From contig JAFLTX010000012.1 in assembly GCA_022509145.1 (NCBI GenBank), positions 1 through 43,687 of the forward strand: DNA of 43,687 bases, read 5' to 3'. Shown piece after piece: positions 25,028-33,606 of the stretch; the first letter of the stretch is position 1; every line of letters starts with the position of its first letter. The DNA comes from Muribaculaceae bacterium (GTDB lineage: Bacteria; Bacteroidota; Bacteroidia; Bacteroidales; Muribaculaceae). The position numbers and the translations under genes are program-made. A model generated the notes under the pieces. That model saw nothing but the letters and a program-made list of their open reading frames with translations. It did no database searches and was not told the origin of the DNA.

Positions 25028-26233
25028 ATGGCCCTCAACACTATAGAAGAAGCAATCGCGGATATCAAAGCAGGAAAATTCGTGATAGTGGTAGACGACG
25101 AAGATCGCGAAAACGAAGGCGACCTCATCGTGGCTGCCGAGAAAATAACCCCTGAGCAGGTAAACTTCATGCTCAAGGAAGGTCGCGGCGTCCTCTGCGT
25201 TCCGCTCCCCATAGAGCGTTGCAAACAACTCGGGCTCACCAAGCAGGTGGAAGACAACACCTCCATGCTCGGCACGCCCTTCACCGTCACTGTCGACAAA
25301 CTCGAAGGATGCACCACCGGCGTTTCCATCAACGACCGTTGCGCCACAATCCGAGCTCTCGCCGACCCCGAATCAACGGCAGAAACCTTCGGGCGCCCGG
25401 GCCATATCAACCCCCTCTATGCGCAAGACCGCGGCGTGCTCCAGCGCACCGGCCACACCGAGGCAGCCGTCGATCTCGCTCGCCTCGCCGGCCTCCGTCC
25501 TGCTGCAGCGCTCATCGAAATTATGAACGAAGACGGCTCCATGGCTCGCCTCCCCGAACTCACCAAGAAAGCCGAGGAATGGGGCCTGAAAATCATATCA
25601 ATAGCCGACCTCATAAAATACCGACTGAAAAACGATTCGCCCGTGGAACGCGGTGAAGAAGTGGACCTCCCCACAAAATACGGCCACTTCCACCTGATCC
25701 CCTTCCGCCAGAAAGATAACGGTTTGGAACACATCGCTTTGATCAAGGGCGACATCTCCGACGGCGAGCCCGTGCTCGTGAGGGTTCACTCCTCATGCGC
25801 AACCGGCGACATCTTTGCCTCGCAGAGATGCGAGTGTGGCGAGCAGCTCCACAAGGCCATGCAGGCGATTGAGAAAGAAGGTCGCGGAGCCATAATCTAC
25901 CTCAATCAGGAAGGGCGCGGAATCGGCCTTATGGACAAGATAAAGGCCTACAAGCTCCAGGAGAACGGTATGGACACCGTCGACGCCAATCTCCATCTGG
26001 GCCACAAAGCTGACGAACGCGACTACGGAATCGGCGCCAGTATTCTGAACAATCTGGGTATCAAGAAGATGAGATTGATGACCAATAACCCCACCAAGCG
26101 CATCGGGCTGGAGGGTTTCGGTCTGGAAATCGTGGAGAACGTACCGGTGGAAATAGAGCCGAACGATTACAACCGCTTCTATATGCACACCAAAAAGCAA
26201 CGTATGGGCCACGACCTCAACCTCGTGGACTGA
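25028..26233 (+). CDS. ribBA: Bifunctional DHBP synthase / GTP cyclohydrolase II
   Basis: A 401-residue fusion that supplies both precursors of riboflavin. The N-terminal half (about 1-200) is 3,4-dihydroxy-2-butanone-4-phosphate synthase, with the acidic metal/substrate loop [11 protein letters not shown] and the motif [14 protein letters not shown]. The C-terminal half (about 207-401) is GTP cyclohydrolase II, with the zinc ligands in [20 protein letters not shown] and the GTP site [11 protein letters not shown]. Both active sites look intact. No FMN riboswitch is evident in the 69-bp upstream gap, and no other rib gene is nearby, so the genes are scattered as is common in Bacteroidetes. 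Confidence 0.96.
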   Translation: MALNTIEEAIADIKAGKFVIVVDDEDRENEGDLIVAAEKITPEQVNFMLKEGRGVLCVPLPIERCKQLGLTKQVEDNTSMLGTPFTVTVDKLEGCTTGVSINDRCATIRALADPESTAETFGRPGHINPLYAQDRGVLQRTGHTEAAVDLARLAGLRPAAALIEIMNEDGSMARLPELTKKAEEWGLKIISIADLIKYRLKNDSPVERGEEVDLPTKYGHFHLIPFRQKDNGLEHIALIKGDISDGEPVLVRVHSSCATGDIFASQRCECGEQLHKAMQAIEKEGRGAIIYLNQEGRGIGLMDKIKAYKLQENGMDTVDANLHLGHKADERDYGIGASILNNLGIKKMRLMTNNPTKRIGLEGFGLEIVENVPVEIEPNDYNRFYMHTKKQRMGHDLNLVD

Positions 26234-26336
26234 CAGCCTACAGCCTTCTCTCCCATCTTGCCAAACGATTGAGGCACAATCAAATAATCACGGTGCAACT
26301 AACTACTTAAGGCGCCAACAACCAAAACATCCAAGA

Positions 26337-29186
26337 ATGAAACGCTACCTCCTTATACTCGTGGCTCTTTCCGCAGCCATAACCATATTTGCAAAGAAGA
26401 AACTTGACCACGACTCGTTCGACTCCTGGGAGAGGCCGGTGAACCACGGCATCAGCAACGACGGTTCGTGGGCCTTCTATGCCGTTGAGCCCCAGGAAGG
26501 TGACGCCACTTTATATTTCTACAACACCAAGACACGCAAGAAGATAGCCATCTCGCGAGGATACAGCCCCTTCGTATCGGCCGATTCGAAATGGGCCGTG
26601 GCGCTTGTCAAACCTTTCTTTGCCGACACGCGTCAAAGCAAAATCGACAAGAAGAAAGGCCTTGACGTCCCTCAGGACACGCTGGCCATCGTGAATCTCT
26701 CCACCGGCAAAGTGGAGAAGATTCCAAACGTAACCGGCTATAAGACAGGCGAGAAAGGCGGTCATTGGGTAGCATTCAGCAGCACCGACACCATCTACGC
26801 CAAGAAGAAAGATCTTGAAGCCGAAGACGGTGCCAAACCGTTGGTGGTCAGAACCTTCGACGGCAAGATTAACAAGGTGGTGAACTCAGTAAAAGATTAC
26901 ACCTTCTCCAAGAACGGCGAACGCCTCGCAGTGAAGATAACAAAAGCGAAGACCGACAGCATCACCACCCCCGGCATAGGCGTGATGCTCCTCCCCGACA
27001 CCGCTTTCTACCTCATAGACCGCGACAAGAAATTCTACGGGACGCCCGTCTTCAACGAAGCGGGCACCCGCGTGGCTTACACCGCCGGTATGGATTCCCT
27101 GGAGAGCGGCACGCGCCAACTCTCCGTCTATCTCGCCTCCGTAGCCAATATAATGGAGAAGCCAGTGGAGTATGACGTAAAATTTTCTTCCGGAAACGGC
27201 AGGCACATCAAACGCCCGGCGCCTTATCCCGACCTTGAGGGGAGCAAGCTCGCCGAATGGGAGAAGCGCAGGGAGACCGCTTCGAAAGACTCGCTCTTCA
27301 TCAACCAGTATTCTACGCCGCAGTTCTCCTATAACGGCGACCGCCTCATAATCGGTGTGGGCCGCTACATCGCTCCCGATGACACCGCCATTGTGGCCTT
27401 CGAGCGCCCCGACCTCGACATCTGGCGTTGGGACGCGCCTGAGACCCCGCCGCAGGAGAAAGCAAATCTGAAGAAAGCCGTTGCAAAGCAATACCCCGTG
27501 GTGATAGACATCGCCACCGGCAACTATGTGCTTACCGCCTCCTCGCCCTACCAGAACGTGGAGGCTCCCGACCGCTGGGACGGCAACTGGGCTCTTCTCA
27601 AAGACCGCGGGCATCAGAAAGTGGAATCGCAATGGAATTACCTCGCCCCGGAAGAACTAACTCTCGTTAATATTAACGACGGAGAGAAACGCTTCATCGG
27701 GATTGCCCAGACCGAAAATTCGCTCCTCTCGCCCTCCGACAGATTCGTGGCATGGTATGCCGATAAAAATTTCTATACCTACAACATCGCTACGGGCGAC
27801 ACCGTCTGCGTAACCGGCAACATCCCCTATCCCATCTGGGACGAGGAAGACGACCATCCTATGGAGAAGCAGCCCTACGGTGTTACCGGGTGGAGCAAAG
27901 ACGACAAATGGTTTTTCGTAAACGACCGCTACGACATCTGGGCCGTTGATCCCACCGGGAAAGAGAAGCCGTATTGCCTCACCGCCGGGGAGGGTCGCAA
28001 ACGCGGCGTAAGGTTTAAATTCCGCAAGACCGACCCCGAGCAGCGTTTCCTGCAGAAGGGCGACCTGATGATGCTCGAAGTGTTTGATTACAAGACCAAG
28101 GAGCAAGGACTCGCCACCTTGAAATATGAGGAGAAACCGGCCAGACCGGAGATAAAACTCCTGCAGGGAGCGGCCTTCACCCAAATAAGGAAAGCGAAGG
28201 AGAAAGACGTTTTCTCCTGGGAGAAAGCTTCGTTTGAGATCATGCCTGACCTCTGGCTCGCCGGCTCTCTCAACTTCAGCAAAGCCGTGCAGCTCACAAC
28301 GGCCAACCCCCAGTTTAAAGATTACTCGTGGGGCTCGGCACAACTCTTCGGATGGAAAACCTACAGCGGGCTCGACGCCGAAGGCGTGCTCTATCTCCCT
28401 GAAGATTTCTCGCCCGAGAAAGAATATCCGATGCTCGCCGTCTTTTATGAAATCGCATCCGACGATCTTTACCGCCATTTCACAATGGAGCCCTCCTGGA
28501 GCTGGGTAAACTACCCCTTCTACGTTTCGAGAGGATACGTGGTTTTCGTTCCCGACATTCGCTATAAAGACGGCACTCCCGGCGAATGTGCCTACGATTA
28601 TGTCTGCTCCGGAGTGGAGGCGGTTTGCCGCGAATATCCCAATATCGACAAGAAACGCATCGGCATCGACGGCCAGAGCTGGGGAGGCTACCAGACGGCC
28701 TACCTCGTCACTCGCACCGATATGTTTGTATGCGCCGGGAGCGGGGCTCCCGTGGCCAATATGACATCGGCCTATGGCGGCATCCGCTGGCAGACCGGCG
28801 ATTCGCGTCAGGCTCAGTATGAGCAAGGGCAAAGCCGCATCGGCGCCACCCTTTGGGAGCAACCCGACCTTTATATCAAAAACTCGCCGCTCTTCTTCGC
28901 CGACAAGATCAAGACTCCCCTTCTGATCATGCACAACGACAACGACGGAGCCGTGCCCTGGTATCAGGGGATAGAGCTCTTCATGGCACTGCGCAGGCTG
29001 CAGAAACCGGTATGGATGCTCCAATATAACGGCGAAGCCCACAACATCAAGGAGCGTCGCAACCGCAAGGATATCACGGTGAGACTCCAGCAGTTTTTCG
29101 ACCATTATTTGATGGGCGACCCGATGCCGCGTTGGATGCGCGAAGGGATCCCCGCAGTCAGAAAAGGCCAGGAACTCGGCTATTGA
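26337..29186 (+). CDS. Secreted S9-family (prolyl oligopeptidase-type) serine peptidase
   Basis: A 949-residue exported peptidase. A signal peptide (residues 1-19, MKRYLLILVALSAAITIFA) is followed by a large beta-propeller-type N-terminal domain (to about residue 680), which in this family controls access to the active site. The C-terminal alpha/beta hydrolase domain has the nucleophile Ser781 in GQSWGGY, Asp870 in HNDNDGAVP and His902 in NGEAHN, so the triad is complete. S9 enzymes of Bacteroidetes are periplasmic oligopeptidases that usually cleave after proline or release dipeptides; specificity cannot be read here. A clear terminator follows, so it is probably a single-gene unit. Confidence 0.92.
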   Translation: MKRYLLILVALSAAITIFAKKKLDHDSFDSWERPVNHGISNDGSWAFYAVEPQEGDATLYFYNTKTRKKIAISRGYSPFVSADSKWAVALVKPFFADTRQSKIDKKKGLDVPQDTLAIVNLSTGKVEKIPNVTGYKTGEKGGHWVAFSSTDTIYAKKKDLEAEDGAKPLVVRTFDGKINKVVNSVKDYTFSKNGERLAVKITKAKTDSITTPGIGVMLLPDTAFYLIDRDKKFYGTPVFNEAGTRVAYTAGMDSLESGTRQLSVYLASVANIMEKPVEYDVKFSSGNGRHIKRPAPYPDLEGSKLAEWEKRRETASKDSLFINQYSTPQFSYNGDRLIIGVGRYIAPDDTAIVAFERPDLDIWRWDAPETPPQEKANLKKAVAKQYPVVIDIATGNYVLTASSPYQNVEAPDRWDGNWALLKDRGHQKVESQWNYLAPEELTLVNINDGEKRFIGIAQTENSLLSPSDRFVAWYADKNFYTYNIATGDTVCVTGNIPYPIWDEEDDHPMEKQPYGVTGWSKDDKWFFVNDRYDIWAVDPTGKEKPYCLTAGEGRKRGVRFKFRKTDPEQRFLQKGDLMMLEVFDYKTKEQGLATLKYEEKPARPEIKLLQGAAFTQIRKAKEKDVFSWEKASFEIMPDLWLAGSLNFSKAVQLTTANPQFKDYSWGSAQLFGWKTYSGLDAEGVLYLPEDFSPEKEYPMLAVFYEIASDDLYRHFTMEPSWSWVNYPFYVSRGYVVFVPDIRYKDGTPGECAYDYVCSGVEAVCREYPNIDKKRIGIDGQSWGGYQTAYLVTRTDMFVCAGSGAPVANMTSAYGGIRWQTGDSRQAQYEQGQSRIGATLWEQPDLYIKNSPLFFADKIKTPLLIMHNDNDGAVPWYQGIELFMALRRLQKPVWMLQYNGEAHNIKERRNRKDITVRLQQFFDHYLMGDPMPRWMREGIPAVRKGQELGY

Positions 29187-29254
29187 TTCCCCCTTCGTTT
29201 ACCTGCAATTTTGTAATTCTTAGAAGCTTTTTACTTCACAAGGATATGAAATGA

Positions 29255-29294
29255 GCCGTCTGAGAATCTGGCGATTTCAGACGGCCTTTTTTTG
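29255..29294 (+). terminator. Intrinsic terminator of the S9 peptidase gene
   Basis: GCCGTCTGA (29255-29263) pairs with TCAGACGGC (29277-29285), with an inner AATC/GATT stem, followed by T7 at 29287-29293. It is a strong rho-independent terminator 68 bp past the stop. Confidence 0.88.
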
Positions 29295-29351
29295 TACAGG
29301 TTGTTATCTTAATTTCTGCGCAAACCCTTAATTGTAGGGGATAGCCGGTGG

Positions 29352-30389
29352 TTATGAGGCGGAGAGCTCGCCTCGGAGGGATTGCTGCATCGTGTCTTTC
29401 ACTTCGGCGGGAGTGAGGCCGAGACCGAAGAGATACATCAGCTTGGTAATGGCGGCCTCGGAGGTCAGATCGTGACCCGGAACCACACCCATGGTGCTCA
29501 TTCCCACGCCCGTGCCATACTTATGCGGCATCACCCGTCCGCTGACACATTGCGTCACATTAACCACCACTATGTCATTCTTTATCGCTTCGCGAAGCAA
29601 CGACTGGAACCACTCGCCTGTCGGGCCGTTGCCGGCTCCGAAAGTCTTGAGCACCACCCCCTTGAGGTTGGGAGTGGAAAGGATATGCTCAACGGTCTTT
29701 GCTGAAATCCCCGGGAAGAGGTCGAGATAGATCACATTGCAATCCATATCCGTGTGCACCTGCAGGGGCCCTTCCGGTTCTCTGCGCCTCATCGCCTCGC
29801 GATTGTAGGTGATGCCGAGGCCGACGTTGGCCAGGAGCGGGAAATTATTGCTTTTGAAAGCTTTGAAATTGTCGGAGCTGTGTTTGGTGCTCCGGTTCCC
29901 TCTGAGCAGGTCGTTGTCGAAAAGTATGGCCACCTCTCTCACCATCGGACCGCCGTCGGCGTCGCGTTCGGCTGCTATCTGAAGAGCCGTGATAAGGTTC
30001 TCCTCTCCGTCGGTTCTCACCTCGCCGATGGGGAGCTGGCTACCGGTGATTATCACGGGTTTGTTGAGATTTTCAAGCATAAAGCTCAGGGCGGAGGCGG
30101 TGTAGGCCATGGTGTCGGTGCCGTGAAGCACCACGAAGCCGTCATACCTGTCGTAGTTATCCTTTATCACATTGGCGATCTCCCTCCAGTGGTCGGGGTT
30201 CATATCGCTGGAATCCAACGGCTTGGGAAATTCATAGTGCTCGATGTTGAAGTCGAGCATCTTGATTTTGGGCACATTCTGGAGCAAATGGTCGAAGTTG
30301 AAAGGCTCAAGAGCGTGCGACTCGGGATTCTCAATCATTCCGATTGTTCCTCCGGTGTAGATAATCAGTATGTCAAGGCGGTCGTTCAT
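29352..30389 (-). CDS. ansA: Cytoplasmic type I L-asparaginase
   Basis: A 345-residue asparaginase that hydrolyses L-asparagine to aspartate and ammonia. The two threonine sites are visible: YTGGTIGM at residues 11-18 and LHGTDTMAYT at 88-97 (T91-D92). The lysine of the family follows in the second half of the N-terminal domain. The lack of a signal peptide and the 340-residue length indicate the cytoplasmic, lower-affinity type I enzyme, although some members act mainly on other amides. It lies 72 bp downstream of the DUF1460 gene on the same strand and may share its promoter. Confidence 0.93.
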   Translation of the reverse strand: MNDRLDILIIYTGGTIGMIENPESHALEPFNFDHLLQNVPKIKMLDFNIEHYEFPKPLDSSDMNPDHWREIANVIKDNYDRYDGFVVLHGTDTMAYTASALSFMLENLNKPVIITGSQLPIGEVRTDGEENLITALQIAAERDADGGPMVREVAILFDNDLLRGNRSTKHSSDNFKAFKSNNFPLLANVGLGITYNREAMRRREPEGPLQVHTDMDCNVIYLDLFPGISAKTVEHILSTPNLKGVVLKTFGAGNGPTGEWFQSLLREAIKNDIVVVNVTQCVSGRVMPHKYGTGVGMSTMGVVPGHDLTSEAAITKLMYLFGLGLTPAEVKDTMQQSLRGELSAS

Positions 30390-30461
30390 GGTGATTTAAG
30401 GATAAGTTTTTCAGGTTGGTATGGAGAGAGTCAGGTTATAAATAAAGCGTGTAAGGAGCAG

Positions 30462-31322
30462 CTAATCGGTGAGCCGGATTATCCGATACCCCTGGAAATA
30501 TTTCGTTACGAGGCCGGCATATCGTGCCATAGGCTCCGGTTCGAGCATCACCTTATGTTTCAGCGGCGAAAGATGAATCAGATGAGGGCCGTCTTCCTGC
30601 ATCGACACCACCCCCATATCATACCAGTCGCGGCCGTCGCCATACGGCACCAGGATTATGATGTCGCCGTTTTGAAGCTCGTCTGTGATCTCCTTTTTCT
30701 TCATCGCCTCGCGCTTGAGCGTGGGGATGCGGTGGGTGCGGAATCCCATCTCCCACAGGCGCACCGTCTCATAATTGGCTGAATCTGAGAGAGCTGCAAA
30801 TTTTCCGCGGTTGCGGCTGAGCTCGTCGAGAGATTTGGTGCGCGACTCCACTCCCGGGAAGTTTTCGGTGATCTCCTTCAAATTCCCTCTGGCTACATTG
30901 TCGGAAATCCAATCCGAGGTGTGATACATTATGGAGGGGAAACCGCCGTTCTCGCCGCGGCGGCAAGAGATATCCTTGAATTCGCGCCAGAACGCCGTCC
31001 AATCGGCGTCTTCGCGACCGGCAGCCTTGGCCAAAGCCACTGCATTGTTCACGAAAGAGAGCGGAGTGAAGGAGTCCACGTTGATTCTCAAGGCTCCCAC
31101 GGAGTCGGTTGAGAAGAAATTGTCTTCGCCGGCGTCTGCAAGCTGCATTGCGGCGGCGCAGATGCGGTCGCCGAGCGGGGCCGTGCGGTCCAGACTCTTC
31201 AGAATCTGATTGATGCGCAGGGTGTCTTCAGCGCAATGGAAACTCGCATCGGAGGCGGTGCGCGCCTTAGCTCCCGCTACGGCCATCACCATTGCTATAA
31301 GTATTAAAAGCCTGACTTTCAT
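30462..31322 (-). CDS. DUF1460-type protein lacking its catalytic residues
   Basis: A 286-residue exported protein (signal peptide residues 1-20, MKVRLLILIAMVMAVAGAKA) with the DUF1460 fold, related to cell-wall amidases. The family is recognised from ALRINVDSF...FVNNAVALAKA (74-100), GFPSIMYHTSDWISDN (about 130) and NGDIIILVP...HLIHLSP in the C-terminal half. Known members have an F-D-C-[TV]-[TV]-F nucleophile motif; here the matching segment is FTPLSF (85-90), so Asp and Cys are replaced by Thr86 and Pro87. The SHVG histidine region reads YDMGVV, so the His is also lost. The frame is intact, so this looks like a non-catalytic binding or structural version, not a decayed gene. Confidence 0.78.
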   Translation of the reverse strand: MKVRLLILIAMVMAVAGAKARTASDASFHCAEDTLRINQILKSLDRTAPLGDRICAAAMQLADAGEDNFFSTDSVGALRINVDSFTPLSFVNNAVALAKAAGREDADWTAFWREFKDISCRRGENGGFPSIMYHTSDWISDNVARGNLKEITENFPGVESRTKSLDELSRNRGKFAALSDSANYETVRLWEMGFRTHRIPTLKREAMKKKEITDELQNGDIIILVPYGDGRDWYDMGVVSMQEDGPHLIHLSPLKHKVMLEPEPMARYAGLVTKYFQGYRIIRLTD

Positions 31323-31388
31323 TGGCTTGTTTTGTTATGCTTTCCTGGTTTGGGACAGACCGGATCAGCATCATCGGTCTAATCTATG

Positions 31389-31418
31389 CAAAATTAGCAA
31401 AAAAAGTTGGAAAACAAA
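31389..31418 (-). promoter_or_regulatory. Promoter of the DUF1460-asparaginase genes
   Basis: On the minus strand TAATTTTG (31389-31396) is an exact -7 box. TTTG (31415-31418) lies 18 bp upstream, slightly short of the usual spacing. It predicts a leader of about 60 nt. Confidence 0.55.
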
Positions 31419-31502
31419 CAACCACCCTCCTCCCGCTGTTTACACCTAGCAAAGTGGTCGGTTCACAACCGCCTCGGGTTGGGCCTGGTGCGACGAGGAA
31501 GC

Positions 31503-31536
31503 AAAAAGGGCTGCTCTTGGAGAATGGGCAGCCCTT
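31503..31536 (-). terminator. Intrinsic terminator of the BspA-like gene
   Basis: AAGGGCTGC (31506-31514) and GCAGCCCTT (31528-31536) form a stem, followed on the minus strand by T5 (31503-31507 overlap). It lies 22 bp past the stop at 31559. The stem arms are identical to those at 20290-20324. Confidence 0.8.
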
Positions 31537-31558
31537 ATGAAGAATATCTCTTTCCGTA

Positions 31559-33292
31559 TTATCTTATCACGACTTTCTTTCCGCCGATGATGTAAAGACC
31601 CGGAGCGAGAGCTCTCACTTCTTGCTCGGAAGCGTTTCTGACTACCAATAATCCGGACGTGGTGTAAACATCGGCATTGACAACGGTGTCAAATGTAACG
31701 GCTTCTACAGCTTCAGTGTCATCATCGTCATTGTCATCGTCATCTACGCCGTCGTCTACGACATAAAAACCGATGAGGTTGGTGAAATTCGACCACGGCA
31801 ACGTTTTGCCGTAATCAAGCCTCGACGTCCCCGGCACATAGAGCTCTGCCACGGGATAGATCTCAGAGGAGAAAAGATAGGAGCCGTCAGTTGTGGGAGG
31901 CGTAGGCGAATATAATCTTATTTTCTCTATTGCGTTACAATAAAAGAAGACTCCGGTGCCAAGATTGAAATCTTTTTTGGAATTGAAGGTAATGCTCTTG
32001 AGAGACTTACATTCATAAAAAGCGTAGTCTCCGATTTCGGTTACTTTAGCCGGGATTTCGATGTTTTCCAACCCCCAGCATTCATAAAACGCTTGCATGC
32101 CGATTGTTCTTAAAGAATTTGGGAAGGTAACACTCTTGAGACCTGTGGCGAAGGCGAAGGCCTCGATCCCGATTTCTGTTACAGAAGAGGGAATTGTATA
32201 ATCGCCACCCACTGCAGCGGGGAAGGCCAGCAATTGTTTCTTGTCGGCAGAGAAAAGCACGCCGTCAACGGAGCAGTAGTTGCTGTTCCCTGGTGCTACA
32301 TTTATAGACTGCAGACCCTCGCAACCTATGAAAGCAACTTCGCCGATCTTGGTTACAGACTCGGGTATGGTCAAACTTGTCAGCCCTGCGCAATACCAGA
32401 AAGCAGCATCTCCGATTTCTTGCACGGAATTCGGAATCGTCACGCTTTTCAACACTCTGTTTTGGCAGAAGGCAACTTCGCCGATTTCAGTTACTGTCGA
32501 GGGAACGGTATAGTCTATAGCCAGGCCACCAGGGAAGGCCAGCAGCTGTGTTTTGTCGGCTGAGAAAAGCACTCCGTCAACGGAGCAGAAGTTGCTGTTA
32601 CCCGGCGCCACTTCTATTGCTTGCATTTTTGAGCAATAATCAAATGCCGCATACCCGATGGACGTCACCGAACTGGGGATGTCTACTCTTCCGAGTTCAA
32701 TGCAATATCTAAATGCCTGGTCTCCTATCGATTTCACCGAGCCCGGAATGGTGACTGAAGAGAGACTGTAGCATGAGTAGAAAGCGTGGTCAGGGATTTC
32801 AGTAAGAGTATTCGGGATGACTACACTTGTAAGCGCACTAGATTCAAAAGCCGAAAACCCCATACTTTTTAATGAAGAGGACAGCGTCACGCTCTTTAAC
32901 GACGAGCAGGCACCGAACGCCTGGTTGCCTATTGTAGTGACGGAATTAGGGATCACCACGGTTTCCAACCCGTAGCAATTGTGGAAAGCCACATTGCCGA
33001 TGGAGGTTACCGAGGAAGGGATCGATACGCTCGTCATCTCTTTACAAAGAGAAAATGCGTTGTCTCCGATGGAGGTGACACGATATGTCTTCCCGCCACT
33101 GACAACCGTTTCGGGGATGGTCACAGCTCCGCTTACATATTTGATATTGTCAAAGTTGTTCTCTGAAAGATAAGTTACTTCAGCTGTGCCCGCGCTCTCG
33201 TTGAGATTGTAGTACAAATCGCCAATCTTCGTGGAGGCGTAAGAGCTCGCCACCAGAAGGAGTGTAAATAAGAGAGTAAAAAATTTCTTCAT
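31559..33292 (-). CDS. BspA-like leucine-rich repeat surface protein
   Basis: A 577-residue secreted protein. A signal peptide (1-19, MKKFFTLLFTLLLVASSYA) is followed by about 17 LRR_5-type repeats of 23 residues with the pattern (V/I)xIPxSVTxIGxxAFxxCxxL, the fold of BspA/Treponema LRR proteins. Two segments of the type APGNSNYCSVDGVLFSADK interrupt the repeats and are near-copies of each other, 104 residues apart. A short Asp-rich linker (DDGVDDDDNDDDD) precedes a C-terminal tail (VYTTSGLLVV...LAPGLYIIGGKKVVIR) like those that direct Bacteroidetes proteins to secretion and surface attachment. Related proteins bind host or bacterial surface partners; the partner here is unknown. Confidence 0.9.
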   Translation of the reverse strand: MKKFFTLLFTLLLVASSYASTKIGDLYYNLNESAGTAEVTYLSENNFDNIKYVSGAVTIPETVVSGGKTYRVTSIGDNAFSLCKEMTSVSIPSSVTSIGNVAFHNCYGLETVVIPNSVTTIGNQAFGACSSLKSVTLSSSLKSMGFSAFESSALTSVVIPNTLTEIPDHAFYSCYSLSSVTIPGSVKSIGDQAFRYCIELGRVDIPSSVTSIGYAAFDYCSKMQAIEVAPGNSNFCSVDGVLFSADKTQLLAFPGGLAIDYTVPSTVTEIGEVAFCQNRVLKSVTIPNSVQEIGDAAFWYCAGLTSLTIPESVTKIGEVAFIGCEGLQSINVAPGNSNYCSVDGVLFSADKKQLLAFPAAVGGDYTIPSSVTEIGIEAFAFATGLKSVTFPNSLRTIGMQAFYECWGLENIEIPAKVTEIGDYAFYECKSLKSITFNSKKDFNLGTGVFFYCNAIEKIRLYSPTPPTTDGSYLFSSEIYPVAELYVPGTSRLDYGKTLPWSNFTNLIGFYVVDDGVDDDDNDDDDTEAVEAVTFDTVVNADVYTTSGLLVVRNASEQEVRALAPGLYIIGGKKVVIR

Positions 33293-33343
33293 AGGAGTTC
33301 GTTTAGTTATAGGGGATTATCGCAGGAAATGATTCCCGTCTTG

Positions 33344-33351
33344 CAAATATA
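33344..33351 (-). promoter_or_regulatory. -7 element of the BspA-like gene
   Basis: TATATTTG on the minus strand is an exact match to TAnnTTTG and would give a leader of about 45 nt. The -33 region is AT-rich without a clear TTTG. Confidence 0.5.
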
Positions 33352-33528
33352 GTAAAAACAACCGGAAATAAACAGAATTAGCAGAAAAATCGCTTACTTA
33401 GGCCGCCTTCAATAAAAATTGTTAACGCAGGGCCACAGATATGCGCCGGAATTTGAAGGCTCAGATTTTTCTCCAAAAACCGATTAACCTTTTTTTGGCA
33501 ATTATTTCCTTTATACGAAAATAATTGA

Positions 33529-33536
33529 TAATTTTG
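33529..33536 (+). promoter_or_regulatory. -7 element of the membrane protein gene at 33607
   Basis: TAATTTTG is an exact -7 match; TTTC at 33505-33508, 20 bp upstream, may serve as a weak -33 box. Predicted leader about 64 nt. Confidence 0.5.
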
Positions 33537-33606
33537 TGTTTGCCTCTCCTGTATGTAACTGATTCAGACGATCGAGCTCTTATCTTTATTGTTTCCAGTT
33601 TCTGAT

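Larger units (their letters stand above)
33293..33606. other. Divergent promoter region, AT-rich
   Basis: This 314-bp spacer between the BspA-like gene (-) and the membrane protein gene (+) holds one -7 box for each direction (33344-33351 minus, 33529-33536 plus) and otherwise AT-rich DNA without repeats, RNA genes or open frames that I can support. Confidence 0.6.

Noticed and set aside
27657-29105. 482-codon minus-strand open frame inside the S9 peptidase gene
   Set aside because: The sense strand encodes an intact peptidase with a complete catalytic triad; the antisense frame has no recognisable features.
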